A stretch of DNA of 64,000 nt from Psychroflexus aurantiacus. GTDB lineage: Bacteria > Bacteroidota > Bacteroidia > Flavobacteriales > Flavobacteriaceae. Made by a program: the position numbers and the translations under genes. Below, one piece after another: positions 52,604 through 62,239 of this stretch (position 1 is its first letter; each line of letters begins with the position of its first letter). Under the pieces are notes generated by a model. That model was not told the origin of the DNA. It ran no database searches and saw only the letters and a list, made by a program, of their open reading frames with translations. Location: NCBI RefSeq assembly GCF_010820555.1, contig NZ_JAAIKD010000002.1, positions 186,001-250,000 of the forward strand. Reading direction: 5' to 3'.

Positions 52604-55231
52604 ATGTCAAGCAAACTTGAATACAATTCAAAAGAATCTGAGCAAAAATGGTATTCCTATTGGGAAAAGCACGAATTCTTTCATTCTGAAGTCGATGAAA
52701 GAGAAGCCTATTCCATAGTGATTCCTCCGCCAAATGTTACAGGAGTGCTACATATGGGACATATGCTCAACAATACTATTCAGGATGTCCTTGTAAGACG
52801 AGCAAGATTGCTGGGAAAAAATGCCTGTTGGGTACCGGGGACGGATCATGCATCAATCGCCACTGAAGCCAAAGTTGTAGCTAAGCTAAAGGAAAAGGGC
52901 ATTTCAAAAACAGATTTATCTCGGGAAGAATTCTTAGGCCACGCCTGGGAATGGACCCATGATTATGGTGGCCGGATATTGAACCAACTCAAGAAACTTG
53001 GCGCATCCTGTGACTGGCAGAGAACCAAATTCACCTTGGATGATGATATGTATGAGTCTGTTATACAGTCGTTCATAGATTTGCACAACAAGGGATTGAT
53101 TTATCGGGGTTACCGCATGGTCAACTGGGATCCGGAAGCTCAAACCACCTTGTCTGATGAAGAAGTTATCTACGAAGAAAAACAAGGCAAACTTTATTAT
53201 GTGTCTTACAGTCTGGAAGATTCGGAAGAAAAATTAACCATAGCTACGACTAGGCCGGAAACCATTTTTGGAGATTCAGCCATCTGTATAAATCCAAACG
53301 ATGAGCGTTTTACGCACCTTAAAGGGAAAAAGGTTATTGTTCCCCTTGTAGGGAGAAGCATCCCGATTATTGAGGATGAATACGTGGATATGGAGTTTGG
53401 GACAGGCTGCCTGAAGGTCACCCCGGCTCATGATGAAAACGATAAAATTCTGGGCGATAAACATCAACTTGAAGTTTACGATATTTTTAATCCCGATGCG
53501 ACACTTAACAGTTTCGGACTAAGCTATGCAGGCCAGGATCGTTTTGTAGCCAGAAAAAACTTTGTAAAAGATTTGGATGCGCAGGGGTTTCTGGTGAAAG
53601 TTGAAGAGTATACCAATAAAGTGGGAACTTCAGAAAGAACCAAAGCTATCATCGAGCCCAGACTCTCCGACCAGTGGTTTTTAAGGATGAAAGAGCTTGC
53701 TCAGCCAGCTATCAATGCTGTTTTAAAGAGTGAAGACATACAATTACATCCCCGGAAGTTCGAAAACACCTACAAGCACTGGATGGAAAATATTCGGGAC
53801 TGGAATATATCTCGACAGTTGTGGTGGGGACATCAGATACCCGCTTTTTTCTATGGCGATGGAGAAAACGATTATGTCGTGGCCAAAACTAAGGAGGAGG
53901 CTTTAGAGACGGCAAAAGAAAAATCCGGAAAATCACTTAGCCTAAATGACCTCAGACAAGACGAAGATGTATTGGATACCTGGTTTTCTTCCTGGCTATG
54001 GCCTATGAGTGTGTTTGATGGCATTAGAAATCCGGAAAACAAAGAGTTTAACTACTACTATCCAACGAATGATTTAGTGACAGGCCCCGATATTTTATTT
54101 TTTTGGGTAGCGCGTATGATTATGGCGGGTTATGAATATACGGGACAAAAACCATTTGAAAACGTGTATCTCACGGGCTTGGTGAGAGATAAGAAAAGAC
54201 AAAAAATGTCCAAATCACTGGGGAATTCTCCGGATGCCCTGGAGCTTATTGACAACTATAGTGCAGACGGCGTAAGGGTTGGACTGCTGCTGAGTAATGC
54301 TGCCGGCAATGATTTGTTGTTTGATGAATCCCTTTGTCAGCAGGGAAAAGGATTTAGTAATAAAATCTGGAATGCTTTCAAACTGGTAACCTCCTGGGAG
54401 GTAGATGCGGGTATCGAGCAACCGGAATCTTCCAAAAAAGCAATAGCATGGTATGATTCTGTTTTTCAGGATAAGCTGAGGGAACTGGAAGACCACTATA
54501 GCAAGTATAGAATTTCCGATGCTCTGATGACTGGTTATAAACTGGTTTGGGACGATTTTTGTTCCTGGTTTCTGGAAATTATAAAGCCAGCGTATCAGCA
54601 ACCTATAGACCAGTCTACCTTCAACTCCGCGATTGCATTTTTTGAAGATAACTTGAAAATTCTTCACCCTTTTATGCCGTTTGTTACCGAAGAAATCTGG
54701 CATCAAATCGCTGACAGAAAGCCAGAAGAAGCCTTGACGGTTTCTTCATGGCCGGCACAGAAGCCCTATGATGCGCTTCTCATTTCAGAATTTAATTTTG
54801 CTTCAGAAGTGATTTCAGGCATAAGAAGCATAAGAAAAGAGAAAAACATAGCCTTCAAAAATCAGATCGATTTGATTGTTCTGAACAATGAATCCGTTTC
54901 AAAAGCTCTGGATGCTGTAATTCTTAAACTGGGGAATATCAAGAATCTCACGTATACAGATTCTCCTGTGGAGGGTAGTCTTACTTTTAGAGTTAAATCT
55001 AATGAATATTTTATACCGGTGGAGGGTGCCATCGATGTTGAGGCTGAAAAAGAAAAGCTTAAAGAAGAGCTGAAGTATTACGAGGGTTTTCTAAAATCGG
55101 TTGAGAAAAAACTTTCTAACGATCGATTTGTGAACAATGCACCGGAGCAGGTTGTGAATATAGAAAAGCAAAAGAAAGAAGATGCTTTGGCACAAATCCA
55201 AACGATAACCAAGAGTTTGGAAAACCTGTAA
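52604..55231 (+). CDS. valS: valyl-tRNA synthetase
   Basis: Charges tRNA-Val. 875 residues with the class I signatures HMGH at 50-53 and KMSKS at 534-538, the editing domain (about 200-340), the anticodon-binding domain, and the C-terminal coiled coil with DVEAEKEKLKEELKYYEGFL near 813-832. A near-consensus -7 box (TAATTTCG, 52574-52581) lies just upstream of the start; the preceding terminator isolates it from the protease gene. Confidence 0.97.
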   Translation: MSSKLEYNSKESEQKWYSYWEKHEFFHSEVDEREAYSIVIPPPNVTGVLHMGHMLNNTIQDVLVRRARLLGKNACWVPGTDHASIATEAKVVAKLKEKGISKTDLSREEFLGHAWEWTHDYGGRILNQLKKLGASCDWQRTKFTLDDDMYESVIQSFIDLHNKGLIYRGYRMVNWDPEAQTTLSDEEVIYEEKQGKLYYVSYSLEDSEEKLTIATTRPETIFGDSAICINPNDERFTHLKGKKVIVPLVGRSIPIIEDEYVDMEFGTGCLKVTPAHDENDKILGDKHQLEVYDIFNPDATLNSFGLSYAGQDRFVARKNFVKDLDAQGFLVKVEEYTNKVGTSERTKAIIEPRLSDQWFLRMKELAQPAINAVLKSEDIQLHPRKFENTYKHWMENIRDWNISRQLWWGHQIPAFFYGDGENDYVVAKTKEEALETAKEKSGKSLSLNDLRQDEDVLDTWFSSWLWPMSVFDGIRNPENKEFNYYYPTNDLVTGPDILFFWVARMIMAGYEYTGQKPFENVYLTGLVRDKKRQKMSKSLGNSPDALELIDNYSADGVRVGLLLSNAAGNDLLFDESLCQQGKGFSNKIWNAFKLVTSWEVDAGIEQPESSKKAIAWYDSVFQDKLRELEDHYSKYRISDALMTGYKLVWDDFCSWFLEIIKPAYQQPIDQSTFNSAIAFFEDNLKILHPFMPFVTEEIWHQIADRKPEEALTVSSWPAQKPYDALLISEFNFASEVISGIRSIRKEKNIAFKNQIDLIVLNNESVSKALDAVILKLGNIKNLTYTDSPVEGSLTFRVKSNEYFIPVEGAIDVEAEKEKLKEELKYYEGFLKSVEKKLSNDRFVNNAPEQVVNIEKQKKEDALAQIQTITKSLENL

Positions 55232-55256
55232 ATTCGGGTTTAATATTAACTAGAAC

Positions 55257-55286
55257 AAAGGCCGATTTCATTTTCGGCCTTTTTTA
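55257..55286. terminator. terminator between valS and the ACBP gene
   Basis: AAAGGCCGA/TCGGCCTTT nine-base stem, 8-base loop, with six Ts at the valS side. It runs into the last codons of the convergent ACBP gene. Confidence 0.88.
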
Positions 55287-55589
55287 TTTGAGTGAGAATT
55301 CGTCTCCCAGATGGCGTTGGGCTAGTTTGATGTACTTGATTTTGGACTCTCTTTCAGAAAACTTTTTGACCTGAAACATCGCATTGGCTTTAAAAGCATT
55401 GACGAGCTGTTCTTCATTTATGGGGTTTTGAATCACCTTAAGGTCAGATTCATTTTTAGCGTGTTTGTAGTAGGCATAAAAATAAAGAAGGACATCCTGC
55501 GGGAATTTGAGATGGGTTTCGCTCACTTTGTTGTAAGCAAGTTCAAAAAGCTGATCCAGGTCCTGTTCAGAATAACTATTCAGATCCAT
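55284..55589 (-). CDS. acyl-CoA-binding protein
   Basis: Small helical carrier (101 residues) of acyl-CoA esters. The four-helix ACBP pattern is seen with DVLLYFYAYYKHA near 31-43 and AMFQVKKFSERESKIKYI near 71-88. The ATG at 55589 starts one base after the psd stop; the longer N-terminus to 55637 would overlap psd and is not needed. Bacterial ACBPs are less common; here it is translationally linked to phospholipid genes, which suggests delivery of acyl groups for lipid synthesis. Confidence 0.85.
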   Translation of the reverse strand: MDLNSYSEQDLDQLFELAYNKVSETHLKFPQDVLLYFYAYYKHAKNESDLKVIQNPINEEQLVNAFKANAMFQVKKFSERESKIKYIKLAQRHLGDEFSLK

Positions 55590-55590
55590 T

Positions 55591-56250
55591 TCATGATTTT
55601 TTAGAAATGATGGATTTCCCGCCCTTAACCTTATCATTTATGTTTACCGCGATGTCAGTATCAACAGGTAAAAAAAGGTCTACACGGGATCCGAATTTTA
55701 TAAACCCTGAATCTTCGCCTTGTACAGCCATATCGCCCTCCTCGGCATAGTTTACAATGCGTTTTGCCACTGCTCCTGCAATCTGTCGGTAAAGAATATC
55801 ACCAAAGTTTTTGGTCTCTATGACCACAGTCGTTCTTTCGTTTTCTTCGCTGGACTTGGGATGCCAGGCCACCAGAAATTTTCCCGGATGGTATTTGCTG
55901 TATGAAATTTTTCCTCCGATAGGATAGCGTGTGACATGGACGTTGACCGGGGACATGAAAATGGATACCTGCAGCCGTTCTCCTTTAAAATATTCCAGTT
56001 CTGTGACCTTTTCTATGGCAACAACTTTACCGTCTACAGGAGCTAAAATCTGATTTTCATTTTTATTAACCCTGACTTTAGGGTTTCTGAAAAACTGGGC
56101 TATAAGAATGAATATGACAAAGCTGACAATGAAAATGATTGTGATAATCAGTTGATTTTCTTTGCCAAGAAATGAATTTGCTAAAAGGTTGATGAGGATT
56201 AAACCAAGTAAACTCCAAATAAGGATTTTATAGCCTTCTTTATGAAACAT
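55591..56250 (-). CDS. psd: phosphatidylserine decarboxylase
   Basis: Makes phosphatidylethanolamine from phosphatidylserine. The 219-residue protein is the short archaeal and Bacteroidota type. Its pyruvoyl cleavage site is Gly187-Ser188 (FGSRVDLF), with the PVDGKVV motif at about 67-73, an HVTRYP stretch, and two N-terminal helices. The pyruvoyl group forms by self-cleavage at this Ser. The start overlaps cdsA by 11 bases. Confidence 0.93.
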   Translation of the reverse strand: MFHKEGYKILIWSLLGLILINLLANSFLGKENQLIITIIFIVSFVIFILIAQFFRNPKVRVNKNENQILAPVDGKVVAIEKVTELEYFKGERLQVSIFMSPVNVHVTRYPIGGKISYSKYHPGKFLVAWHPKSSEENERTTVVIETKNFGDILYRQIAGAVAKRIVNYAEEGDMAVQGEDSGFIKFGSRVDLFLPVDTDIAVNINDKVKGGKSIISKKS

Positions 56251-57040
56251 AATCTAAAAATAAAATAAATATAAAAACAAAGGTACTGGAAAAAAGCATA
56301 CTATCCATTCTGTCGAATATACCACCGTGTCCGGGCATGATTTTACCGCTGTCCTTCACGTCTGCTTTTCTTTTGAATTTGGATTGCACCAGGTCTCCAA
56401 GTGTGCCAAATACACTCACGATGACAGCGAGTATAATCCAGGCCCACCAGGACAGTATATCGATGTAAAGGAATATCACGTAGCTTATAATAACTGAAGC
56501 TATCGCGCCACCAAAAAAACCTTCGATTGTTTTTTTCGGTGAAATCCTTTCAAATAATTTGTTCTTTCCGAAATTTTTACCCACCAGGTAAGCAAACGAA
56601 TCGTTGGTCCATATCAAAACAAAAGTTCCAATAAGCACGTATTCGTAATTTTCCTTATACACGGGAATCATGGTTAAAAAAATGATGGAGGGCACGATAT
56701 AAAATAAGGTCAGTAGATGCTTTTTTCCGTCAAATATCGGGATGTCGTGATGCGTATATAAATCTTTCAATAAAAATAGTTTAACCACCAAAGTCATCGC
56801 CATATAAGTGATAAGGAGAGGAAGATAAACCTCTGTAAAATTGAAGTAGTAAAGCAGTACCACCAGGGATACGTAGGAAATAATATTCCTGAAACTAAGC
56901 AGAGTCTGAAACTCCTTTAAGCAAATAAAACCTACGATAGTAAAAAAGAGAAGTAAGAGATAATGACTCAAAAAAGCAGTAGAAACTATGATAATAATAT
57001 ATAAAGCACCAGTGATACTCCTTTTAAGAATTTCGGACAT
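56240..57040 (-). CDS. cdsA: phosphatidate cytidylyltransferase
   Basis: Makes CDP-diacylglycerol, the branch point for all phospholipids. 266 residues with about eight helices and the full C-terminal signature SKFKRKADVKD...LPGHGG-type block (here IMPGHGGIFDRMDS). It follows the LUD gene by 3 bases and overlaps psd. Confidence 0.95.
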   Translation of the reverse strand: MSEILKRSITGALYIIIIVSTAFLSHYLLLLFFTIVGFICLKEFQTLLSFRNIISYVSLVVLLYYFNFTEVYLPLLITYMAMTLVVKLFLLKDLYTHHDIPIFDGKKHLLTLFYIVPSIIFLTMIPVYKENYEYVLIGTFVLIWTNDSFAYLVGKNFGKNKLFERISPKKTIEGFFGGAIASVIISYVIFLYIDILSWWAWIILAVIVSVFGTLGDLVQSKFKRKADVKDSGKIMPGHGGIFDRMDSMLFSSTFVFIFILFLDYVS

Positions 57041-57043
57041 TTT

Positions 57044-57649
57044 TTATAAATCTTCTAAGAGAAGCAAATATAAATTTTTTGGGGTACTTCCATAGCTCAT
57101 AAAATCAGAATCTTTGTTTTCATCGAAAGTTTTGATGGTCGTGATATTAGTAGGAAGATTTCTGTCATGATTTTTATTTATTCTTTGTAAACCTTCCCCT
57201 ATAGTTTTGATGAGCTGACTGGTTTTGGCAATGATGATAAAGTTTAAAGGCAAATCCACCAGTTTTTTATCACCCATCTGACTGGAACTTACCAAAATGG
57301 CACCTGTATTGGATATTAAAAACTCGCAGTCTGAAAGAAAGAAACAGGCTTCTAGATTTTTGTTGAAGGTAAGTTGTGTATGTTCAAAATCTTCAGATAT
57401 AGACGGCTTGCTACAGTAAACCTCGCAGTTGGTCCAGTTATTCTCTTTTAAAATTTCAGAGAAATTGAGCCTTAATTCATTTACGTTTTCACAGTATAAA
57501 AACTTTCCTCCGTTTTTTTTGAAATTAAGCATAAATTCCTCATCGACGGGTTTTTCAGGCCTTGGCATGAACTTGCCTATCTCATTGCCGTATTCGTCGG
57601 TCACTTCTTTTACCGGTTCAATGCCCAAAAGGCGTTTTAAGAAGTTCAT
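57044..57649 (-). CDS. LUD-domain protein
   Basis: 201 residues with the LutC/YkgG-type LUD domain (about 50-200) with the ADCEFLISNTGAILVSS-like core (here SDCEFLISNTGAIL). LUD proteins otherwise occur in lactate oxidation (LutC) and bind acidic or nucleotide-like ligands. There are no LutA or LutB genes, and it heads the cdsA-psd-ACBP operon. Its role in lipid synthesis is unknown. Confidence 0.85.
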   Translation of the reverse strand: MNFLKRLLGIEPVKEVTDEYGNEIGKFMPRPEKPVDEEFMLNFKKNGGKFLYCENVNELRLNFSEILKENNWTNCEVYCSKPSISEDFEHTQLTFNKNLEACFFLSDCEFLISNTGAILVSSSQMGDKKLVDLPLNFIIIAKTSQLIKTIGEGLQRINKNHDRNLPTNITTIKTFDENKDSDFMSYGSTPKNLYLLLLEDL

Positions 57650-57670
57650 AAATATTGCTTAAATTTCATC

Positions 57671-57678
57671 CAAATATA
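57671..57678 (-). promoter_or_regulatory. -7 box of LUD-cdsA-psd-ACBP operon
   Basis: Minus-strand TATATTTG, 21 bases before the LUD ATG; downstream of the ftsH terminator hairpin. Confidence 0.6.
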
Positions 57679-57693
57679 CATATATTTAAATAT

Positions 57694-57736
57694 AAAAAAA
57701 ATCTGAGATTGATTTAATCAAAATCAGATTTTTTTT
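57694..57736. terminator. terminator between ftsH and the LUD gene
   Basis: Perfect 13-base-pair stem: eight As then TCTGA, and TCAGA then eight Ts, with a 17-base loop. A/T tracts on both sides, so it can act in both directions. Confidence 0.85.
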
Positions 57737-57762
57737 AATTTTATTTAAATTAAATTAATCCT

Positions 57763-59820
57763 TTAGGAATCACTTTCTACTTTATCGTCTTTTTTAGTAT
57801 CCTCTTCGGTTTCTTTAGTTTCTTCAGTGGGAGCTTTTTCTTCACTGTTTTCTGCTACCTTTTTTTTGTAGGTATTTATCATTTCTGGTTTTTTGAAGGG
57901 ACGCTCTCCAAAAATCTCTATTAAATTGTCTTTGAAAATGACTTCTTTTTCCAGAAGCAACTCAGCTAATTTGGTCAACTGGTCTTTGTGTTTTTCCAGA
58001 ATTTCGATAGCTCTTGAATATTGCTCCTCTATAAGTTTTGAAATTTCTTCATCGATTAATTCGGAGGTTTTATCACTGTAAGGCTTTGTGAAATTATAAT
58101 CAGATTGTCCGGAGGAATCGTAATAGGTTAGATTTCCTATTTTGTCATTCAGACCATAAATGGTTACCATAGCTTTTGCCTGTTTGGTCACTTTTTCCAA
58201 ATCACTTAAAGCTCCAGTTGAGATTTTATTGAAAATCACTTTTTCTGCTGCACGGCCACCCATGGTAGCACACATTTCATCCAAAATCTGTTCGGATCTT
58301 ACAATTTGTCTTTCTTCCGGTAAGTACCAGGCTGCACCAAGAGACTGTCCGCGAGGAACAATAGTTACTTTTACAAGTGGAGCGGCATATTCCAGCATCC
58401 AGCTCACTGTAGCATGACCTGCTTCGTGAAAAGCAATGGTCTTTTTCTCCTCTACAGTCATAATCTTGTTTTTCTTTTCCAGACCGCCTACAATTCTATC
58501 TACAGCATCAAGAAAGTCCTGTTTACCTACAGCTGTACTATTGTTTCGGGCAGCGATCAGTGCTGCTTCGTTACAAAGATTGGCAATATCTGCTCCGGAA
58601 AAACCAGGCGTTTGTTTCGCTAAAAACTCTGTATCCAATTCGTCAGCTACTTTCTTTAAAGGTTTTAAATGAACCTCAAAAATTTCCTCACGTTCTCTTA
58701 CATCGGGTAGGTCAACATAAATCTGTCTGTCAAATCGGCCGGCTCTCATCAAGGCCTTGTCAAGAACGTCCGCACGGTTGGTTGCTGCAATAACAATGAC
58801 ATTTGTGTTGGTTCCAAAACCATCCATCTCGGTTAAAAGCTGGTTTAGCGTGTTTTCACGTTCGTCATTAGAACCGGACATATTGCCTTTTCCACGAGAC
58901 CTTCCAATGGCATCGATTTCATCTATAAATATGATCGAAGGGGATTTGTCTTTGGCTTGTTTGAATAAATCCCTTACCCTGGAAGCACCAACACCAACAA
59001 ACATTTCTACAAAATCTGATCCCGATAAGGAGAAAAAAGGAACGCCAGCTTCTCCAGCAACAGCTTTTGCAAGCAGGGTTTTACCCGTTCCGGGAGGTCC
59101 TACCAGCAAAGCGCCTTTCGGTATTTTACCACCCAGATTGGTATATTTATCCGGATGTTTTAAGAAATCTACAATTTCCTGTACTTCATCCTTGGCCCCT
59201 TCAAGGCCGGCAACATCCTTAAATGAGGTTTTAATATCTTTCTTTTCATCAAATAATTTGGCCTTCGATTTTCCTATATTGAAGAGTTGACCCCCGGGTC
59301 CACCACCACCGCCTTTGCTCATGCGTTTCATGATGAATATCCAGATTCCTACTATCAATATAATGGGGAGAAGACCAATCAATATCTCACTGAAATAATT
59401 AGACCGCGTATCGTAATATACACTGGTGTCTAAGTTTTGTTCTTCCTTTATCTTTTCGATTTTGTTCTCAAAATTCTGTAAATCTCCAAATTCGAAGGTA
59501 TAATCCGGACCTCCGGAAGAGGCGAAGACCTGGTCGTCGGTACTGCCTTTGTGCTGAGGCTTGCTTTTAGCTTCAGACGTCAGGAATACTTCAGCAACCC
59601 TGGAGTTTTTAATGATGTTAATCTTTTCAACATCACCGCTTCTCAAAAACTGCTCAAATTGTGCAATACTTGTTTGCTTAGGTTCACTAAAACCACTTCC
59701 GCCAAAAAATTGAACCCCAAAGAAAATAAGGATAATACCAATGTAAATCCAGTATGAATTAAACTTTGGTTTTTTGGGTTCTTTATTTACGTTTTTTTTC
59801 TGTGTTGCTTTATTCGCCAT
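57763..59820 (-). CDS. ftsH: ATP-dependent membrane zinc protease FtsH
   Basis: AAA+ protease for membrane and regulatory proteins. 685 residues: two helices (24-42 and 144-164), AAA domain with Walker A GPPGTGKT at 241-248, Walker B IIFIDE at 296-301, SRH with TNRAD, then the zinc motif HEAGH at 465-469. The C-terminal tail is acidic and Thr/Glu-rich. rsfS lies 15 bases upstream. All key residues are intact. Confidence 0.97.
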   Translation of the reverse strand: MANKATQKKNVNKEPKKPKFNSYWIYIGIILIFFGVQFFGGSGFSEPKQTSIAQFEQFLRSGDVEKINIIKNSRVAEVFLTSEAKSKPQHKGSTDDQVFASSGGPDYTFEFGDLQNFENKIEKIKEEQNLDTSVYYDTRSNYFSEILIGLLPIILIVGIWIFIMKRMSKGGGGGPGGQLFNIGKSKAKLFDEKKDIKTSFKDVAGLEGAKDEVQEIVDFLKHPDKYTNLGGKIPKGALLVGPPGTGKTLLAKAVAGEAGVPFFSLSGSDFVEMFVGVGASRVRDLFKQAKDKSPSIIFIDEIDAIGRSRGKGNMSGSNDERENTLNQLLTEMDGFGTNTNVIVIAATNRADVLDKALMRAGRFDRQIYVDLPDVREREEIFEVHLKPLKKVADELDTEFLAKQTPGFSGADIANLCNEAALIAARNNSTAVGKQDFLDAVDRIVGGLEKKNKIMTVEEKKTIAFHEAGHATVSWMLEYAAPLVKVTIVPRGQSLGAAWYLPEERQIVRSEQILDEMCATMGGRAAEKVIFNKISTGALSDLEKVTKQAKAMVTIYGLNDKIGNLTYYDSSGQSDYNFTKPYSDKTSELIDEEISKLIEEQYSRAIEILEKHKDQLTKLAELLLEKEVIFKDNLIEIFGERPFKKPEMINTYKKKVAENSEEKAPTEETKETEEDTKKDDKVESDS

Positions 59821-59835
59821 TCTTTACTTCTTAAT

Positions 59836-60207
59836 TTAATAATTAGACTCAATAGACGTTATTTTGGCGTCTCCCCATAAGCTTTCAATATCGTAGTATT
59901 CACGTATTTGTTTTTGAAAAATATGGACGACAACGTCTACGTAATCCATGAGCACCCATTCCGAATTTTCAAGTCCTTCCACATGCCATGGCTTGTCCTG
60001 CAGGGCTTTGCTAACTACTTTTCTTACAGAACTTTCAATTGCATCTACCTGGGTGTTTGAATTTCCAGAGCATACTATGAAGTAATCGCAAACCGTATTT
60101 TCTAAGTCTCTTAAGTCTATGATTTCAATTTCATTACCCTTAACGTCCTCAATTCCTTGAATTATATACGTAATCAATTGGTCTATTTGTTCTTTCTTTG
60201 TACTCAT
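59836..60207 (-). CDS. rsfS: ribosomal silencing factor RsfS
   Basis: Binds uL14 on the large subunit and blocks subunit joining in starvation. 123 residues, full family length, with the conserved SNTQVDAIESSV and PWHVEGLENSEWVLMDY stretches. Directly upstream of ftsH; its own promoter box lies at 60229-60236. Divergent from birA. Confidence 0.95.
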   Translation of the reverse strand: MSTKKEQIDQLITYIIQGIEDVKGNEIEIIDLRDLENTVCDYFIVCSGNSNTQVDAIESSVRKVVSKALQDKPWHVEGLENSEWVLMDYVDVVVHIFQKQIREYYDIESLWGDAKITSIESNY

Positions 60208-60228
60208 TTAAAGATTTAAATTTTAACG

Positions 60229-60236
60229 CAAAAATA
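60229..60236 (-). promoter_or_regulatory. -7 box of rsfS-ftsH
   Basis: Minus-strand TATTTTTG, 21 bases before the rsfS ATG. Confidence 0.5.
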
Positions 60237-60296
60237 GGTTTTTAATACCTTTTTTTGCGTCAGTTAACAAAAGATTATTCGATATCTAACATCTCT

Positions 60297-61028
60297 ATGA
60301 AAGTAGTCAAAGTTGATGCCACAAGTTCCACCAATACTTTCCTTAAAGAGTTTGTAAAAACACATTCCAAAAAACAGATGTACTGCATCGCTGCCCATCG
60401 TCAACTGGAAGGCAGAGGTCAGCGGGGTACAGCCTGGGAAAGCGAGGCTGGTAAAAACCTCACCTTTAGCGTATACCTGCCGGGTCTGGAATCCATTCAT
60501 AAAGAAACTTTTAAACTGAGTGCTCTCATAGCTCTGGCGCTTAAAAAGGTATTAACCGGGTATGACATACCTAAACTCAGTATCAAATGGCCTAACGACA
60601 TCCTGTCACGTCAGTTCAAAATAGGAGGGATTCTTATCGAAAATATGATCAGTCAAAATCAGGAAGGTGCCAGCATTGTAGGTGTCGGTTTAAATGTAAA
60701 TCAGGAGGCGTTTTCAAATTTGCCCAAAGCCTCTTCCATGAAGATACTAAGCGGCAGGTCTTTTCCTCTTGAGGAACTCTTAACGGACATTCTGGCTGAG
60801 TTTGAACTGATTCCAGATCGTTTTAACCGCATGCCTTACAGGGAGGTGATTTCAGCCTATCACGAGGCTTTATTCAAATACAATGCGGTGAGTATTTTTC
60901 AGTTTCCAGACGGAAGTCTGGCTCAGGGACTCTTGAGAGGTGTAGATAAGTACGGGAGATTAATCGTTGAATTTGAGGAAGACAGGCTGAAATCTTTCGA
61001 TATAAAAGAAATTCAAATTAAATATTGA
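60297..61028 (+). CDS. birA: biotin--[acetyl-CoA carboxylase] ligase
   Basis: Attaches biotin to the carboxyl carrier protein of acetyl-CoA carboxylase. 243 residues with ATSSTN at 8-13, GRGQRG at 39-44 and KWPND at 97-101. The N-terminal DNA-binding domain of E. coli BirA is missing, so it is a monofunctional ligase that does not repress the biotin operon. The ATG at 60297 is preferred over an in-frame upstream TTG. Confidence 0.93.
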   Translation: MKVVKVDATSSTNTFLKEFVKTHSKKQMYCIAAHRQLEGRGQRGTAWESEAGKNLTFSVYLPGLESIHKETFKLSALIALALKKVLTGYDIPKLSIKWPNDILSRQFKIGGILIENMISQNQEGASIVGVGLNVNQEAFSNLPKASSMKILSGRSFPLEELLTDILAEFELIPDRFNRMPYREVISAYHEALFKYNAVSIFQFPDGSLAQGLLRGVDKYGRLIVEFEEDRLKSFDIKEIQIKY

Positions 61029-61067
61029 AAAAAATGATTTTGATGATATATTTATAATTGAAATATC

Positions 61068-61075
61068 TATATTTG
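61068..61075 (+). promoter_or_regulatory. -7 box of rpsU
   Basis: TATATTTG, 43 bases before the rpsU ATG. Confidence 0.6.
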
Positions 61076-61118
61076 CAATTCGAAAATTTTAAGTCAACTG
61101 TAAATAATTAATCATTAT

Positions 61119-61313
61119 ATGTTAGTAGTTAAAGTAAAAGATGGTGAAAAAATTGAAAGAGCTCTTAAGCGTCTGAAACGCAAGTTTAGAGATACTAAAG
61201 TTCTTCAAACACTTCGTGATAAAAAACAATTCACGAAAAAATCTGTTTTAAAGAGACAAAATCTTAAGAAAGCTCAGTACATCCAGTCTTTGAGAGAGAA
61301 GGAAAATATGTAG
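61119..61313 (+). CDS. rpsU: 30S ribosomal protein bS21
   Basis: 64-residue basic small-subunit protein, the usual bacterial bS21 length, with the conserved ERALKRLKRKF near 13-23. In Bacteroidota bS21, with bS18 and bS6, helps hide the 3' end of 16S rRNA so that most mRNAs do not use Shine-Dalgarno pairing. The bases just before the ATG are AT-rich and contain no Shine-Dalgarno-like run. Confidence 0.95.
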   Translation: MLVVKVKDGEKIERALKRLKRKFRDTKVLQTLRDKKQFTKKSVLKRQNLKKAQYIQSLREKENM

Positions 61314-61337
61314 TCGCTTTTTTAGTTCAAAATACAA

Positions 61338-61369
61338 ACCCTGTGATATTCGTATCACAGGGTATTTTT
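61338..61369. terminator. terminator between rpsU and DUF2797 gene
   Basis: Eleven-base-pair stem ACCCTGTGATA/TATCACAGGGT closed by a TTCG loop, followed by ATTTTTG. It can serve both convergent genes. Confidence 0.85.
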
Positions 61370-61371
61370 GT

Positions 61372-62169
61372 TTAAGTTAACACCTCGAAGTCTACAACAT
61401 AACCTTCACTGTTTCTTACGTTGAACACCACATCGTTTTCGAAAATCAGGTATTGTCCTTTAATGCCTTTTAATCTCCCTTTGAAATTATTACTCTTTTC
61501 CAGGTTGAGACTCTTCAATTTTTTAGGATACTGAATTACTGGAAAATTGATATTCAGTTCTTTGCTGGAATCGAGATAATAGGCTTTGGCTTCGTCGGGA
61601 ATAAAGTCTTTGAGTTTTTCGCGTTCTTCTACCAGGTTCTTGTCTTCAATTTCATTTTTAAGCATGGTGCGCCAGTTGGTTTTATCGCTTATGTGTTTTT
61701 TCAAGGCCACTTCAGTAATTCCTGCGAGGTAGCGATTCGGGGTTTCTAAAATGGCAATGGCTTCATGAGCCCCCTGGTCTATCCAGCGGGTTGGAATCTG
61801 ACTCTTGCGGGTGACCCCCACCTTTACGTTGCTGGAATTGGCCAGATAAACCACATGCGGCTGCAGCTGAACCTTTTTTTCGTAGGCCAAATCCCGGTCT
61901 TCTTCATCCAAATGCGCTTTGCTCAATTCCGGATGCATGATCCAGTCTCCCGCATTTGGTATTTCCTGAAAGCAGTCGTAACAAAATCCCTGTCTGAAAA
62001 TCTTTTTGTTTCTGCCACAGTTTAGACACTGGTATCCTACAAAATAAATCGCTATCTCTCTATCTAAAAGTTGGTTAACATGCACCACATCATCATTGAA
62101 TTCCAGAAAATAATCCACTTCTTCATTATTATCCGTTTTCATTTTTCTTAAGACTCCTCTATATTGCAT
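61372..62169 (-). CDS. DUF2797 zinc-ribbon protein
   Basis: 265 residues, a Bacteroidota- and Actinobacteria-associated family. Four cysteines (Cys48, Cys51, Cys63, Cys66) form a likely zinc ribbon; the rest is mixed alpha/beta with a conserved HVVYLANSS...VGVTR segment near 105-120, similar to GIY-YIG or nuclease-like folds. Function unknown. Confidence 0.82.
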   Translation of the reverse strand: MQYRGVLRKMKTDNNEEVDYFLEFNDDVVHVNQLLDREIAIYFVGYQCLNCGRNKKIFRQGFCYDCFQEIPNAGDWIMHPELSKAHLDEEDRDLAYEKKVQLQPHVVYLANSSNVKVGVTRKSQIPTRWIDQGAHEAIAILETPNRYLAGITEVALKKHISDKTNWRTMLKNEIEDKNLVEEREKLKDFIPDEAKAYYLDSSKELNINFPVIQYPKKLKSLNLEKSNNFKGRLKGIKGQYLIFENDVVFNVRNSEGYVVDFEVLT

Positions 62170-62176
62170 TTTTTAT

Positions 62177-62184
62177 TAAGTTTG
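62177..62184 (+). promoter_or_regulatory. possible -7 box of GH3 gene
   Basis: TAAGTTTG, 55 bases before the ATG at 62240; matches TAnnTTTG, but no clear -33 element. Confidence 0.4.
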
Positions 62185-62239
62185 ATGAATTCTTTAAAAC
62201 TGTTAAAAGAAGAATTCAGTATTAAAATATAGCCTGTAT

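Noticed and set aside
58757-59290. 177-codon plus-strand frame opposite ftsH
   Set aside because: Ser/Pro-rich shadow of a strongly conserved gene; no promoter box, no family resemblance.
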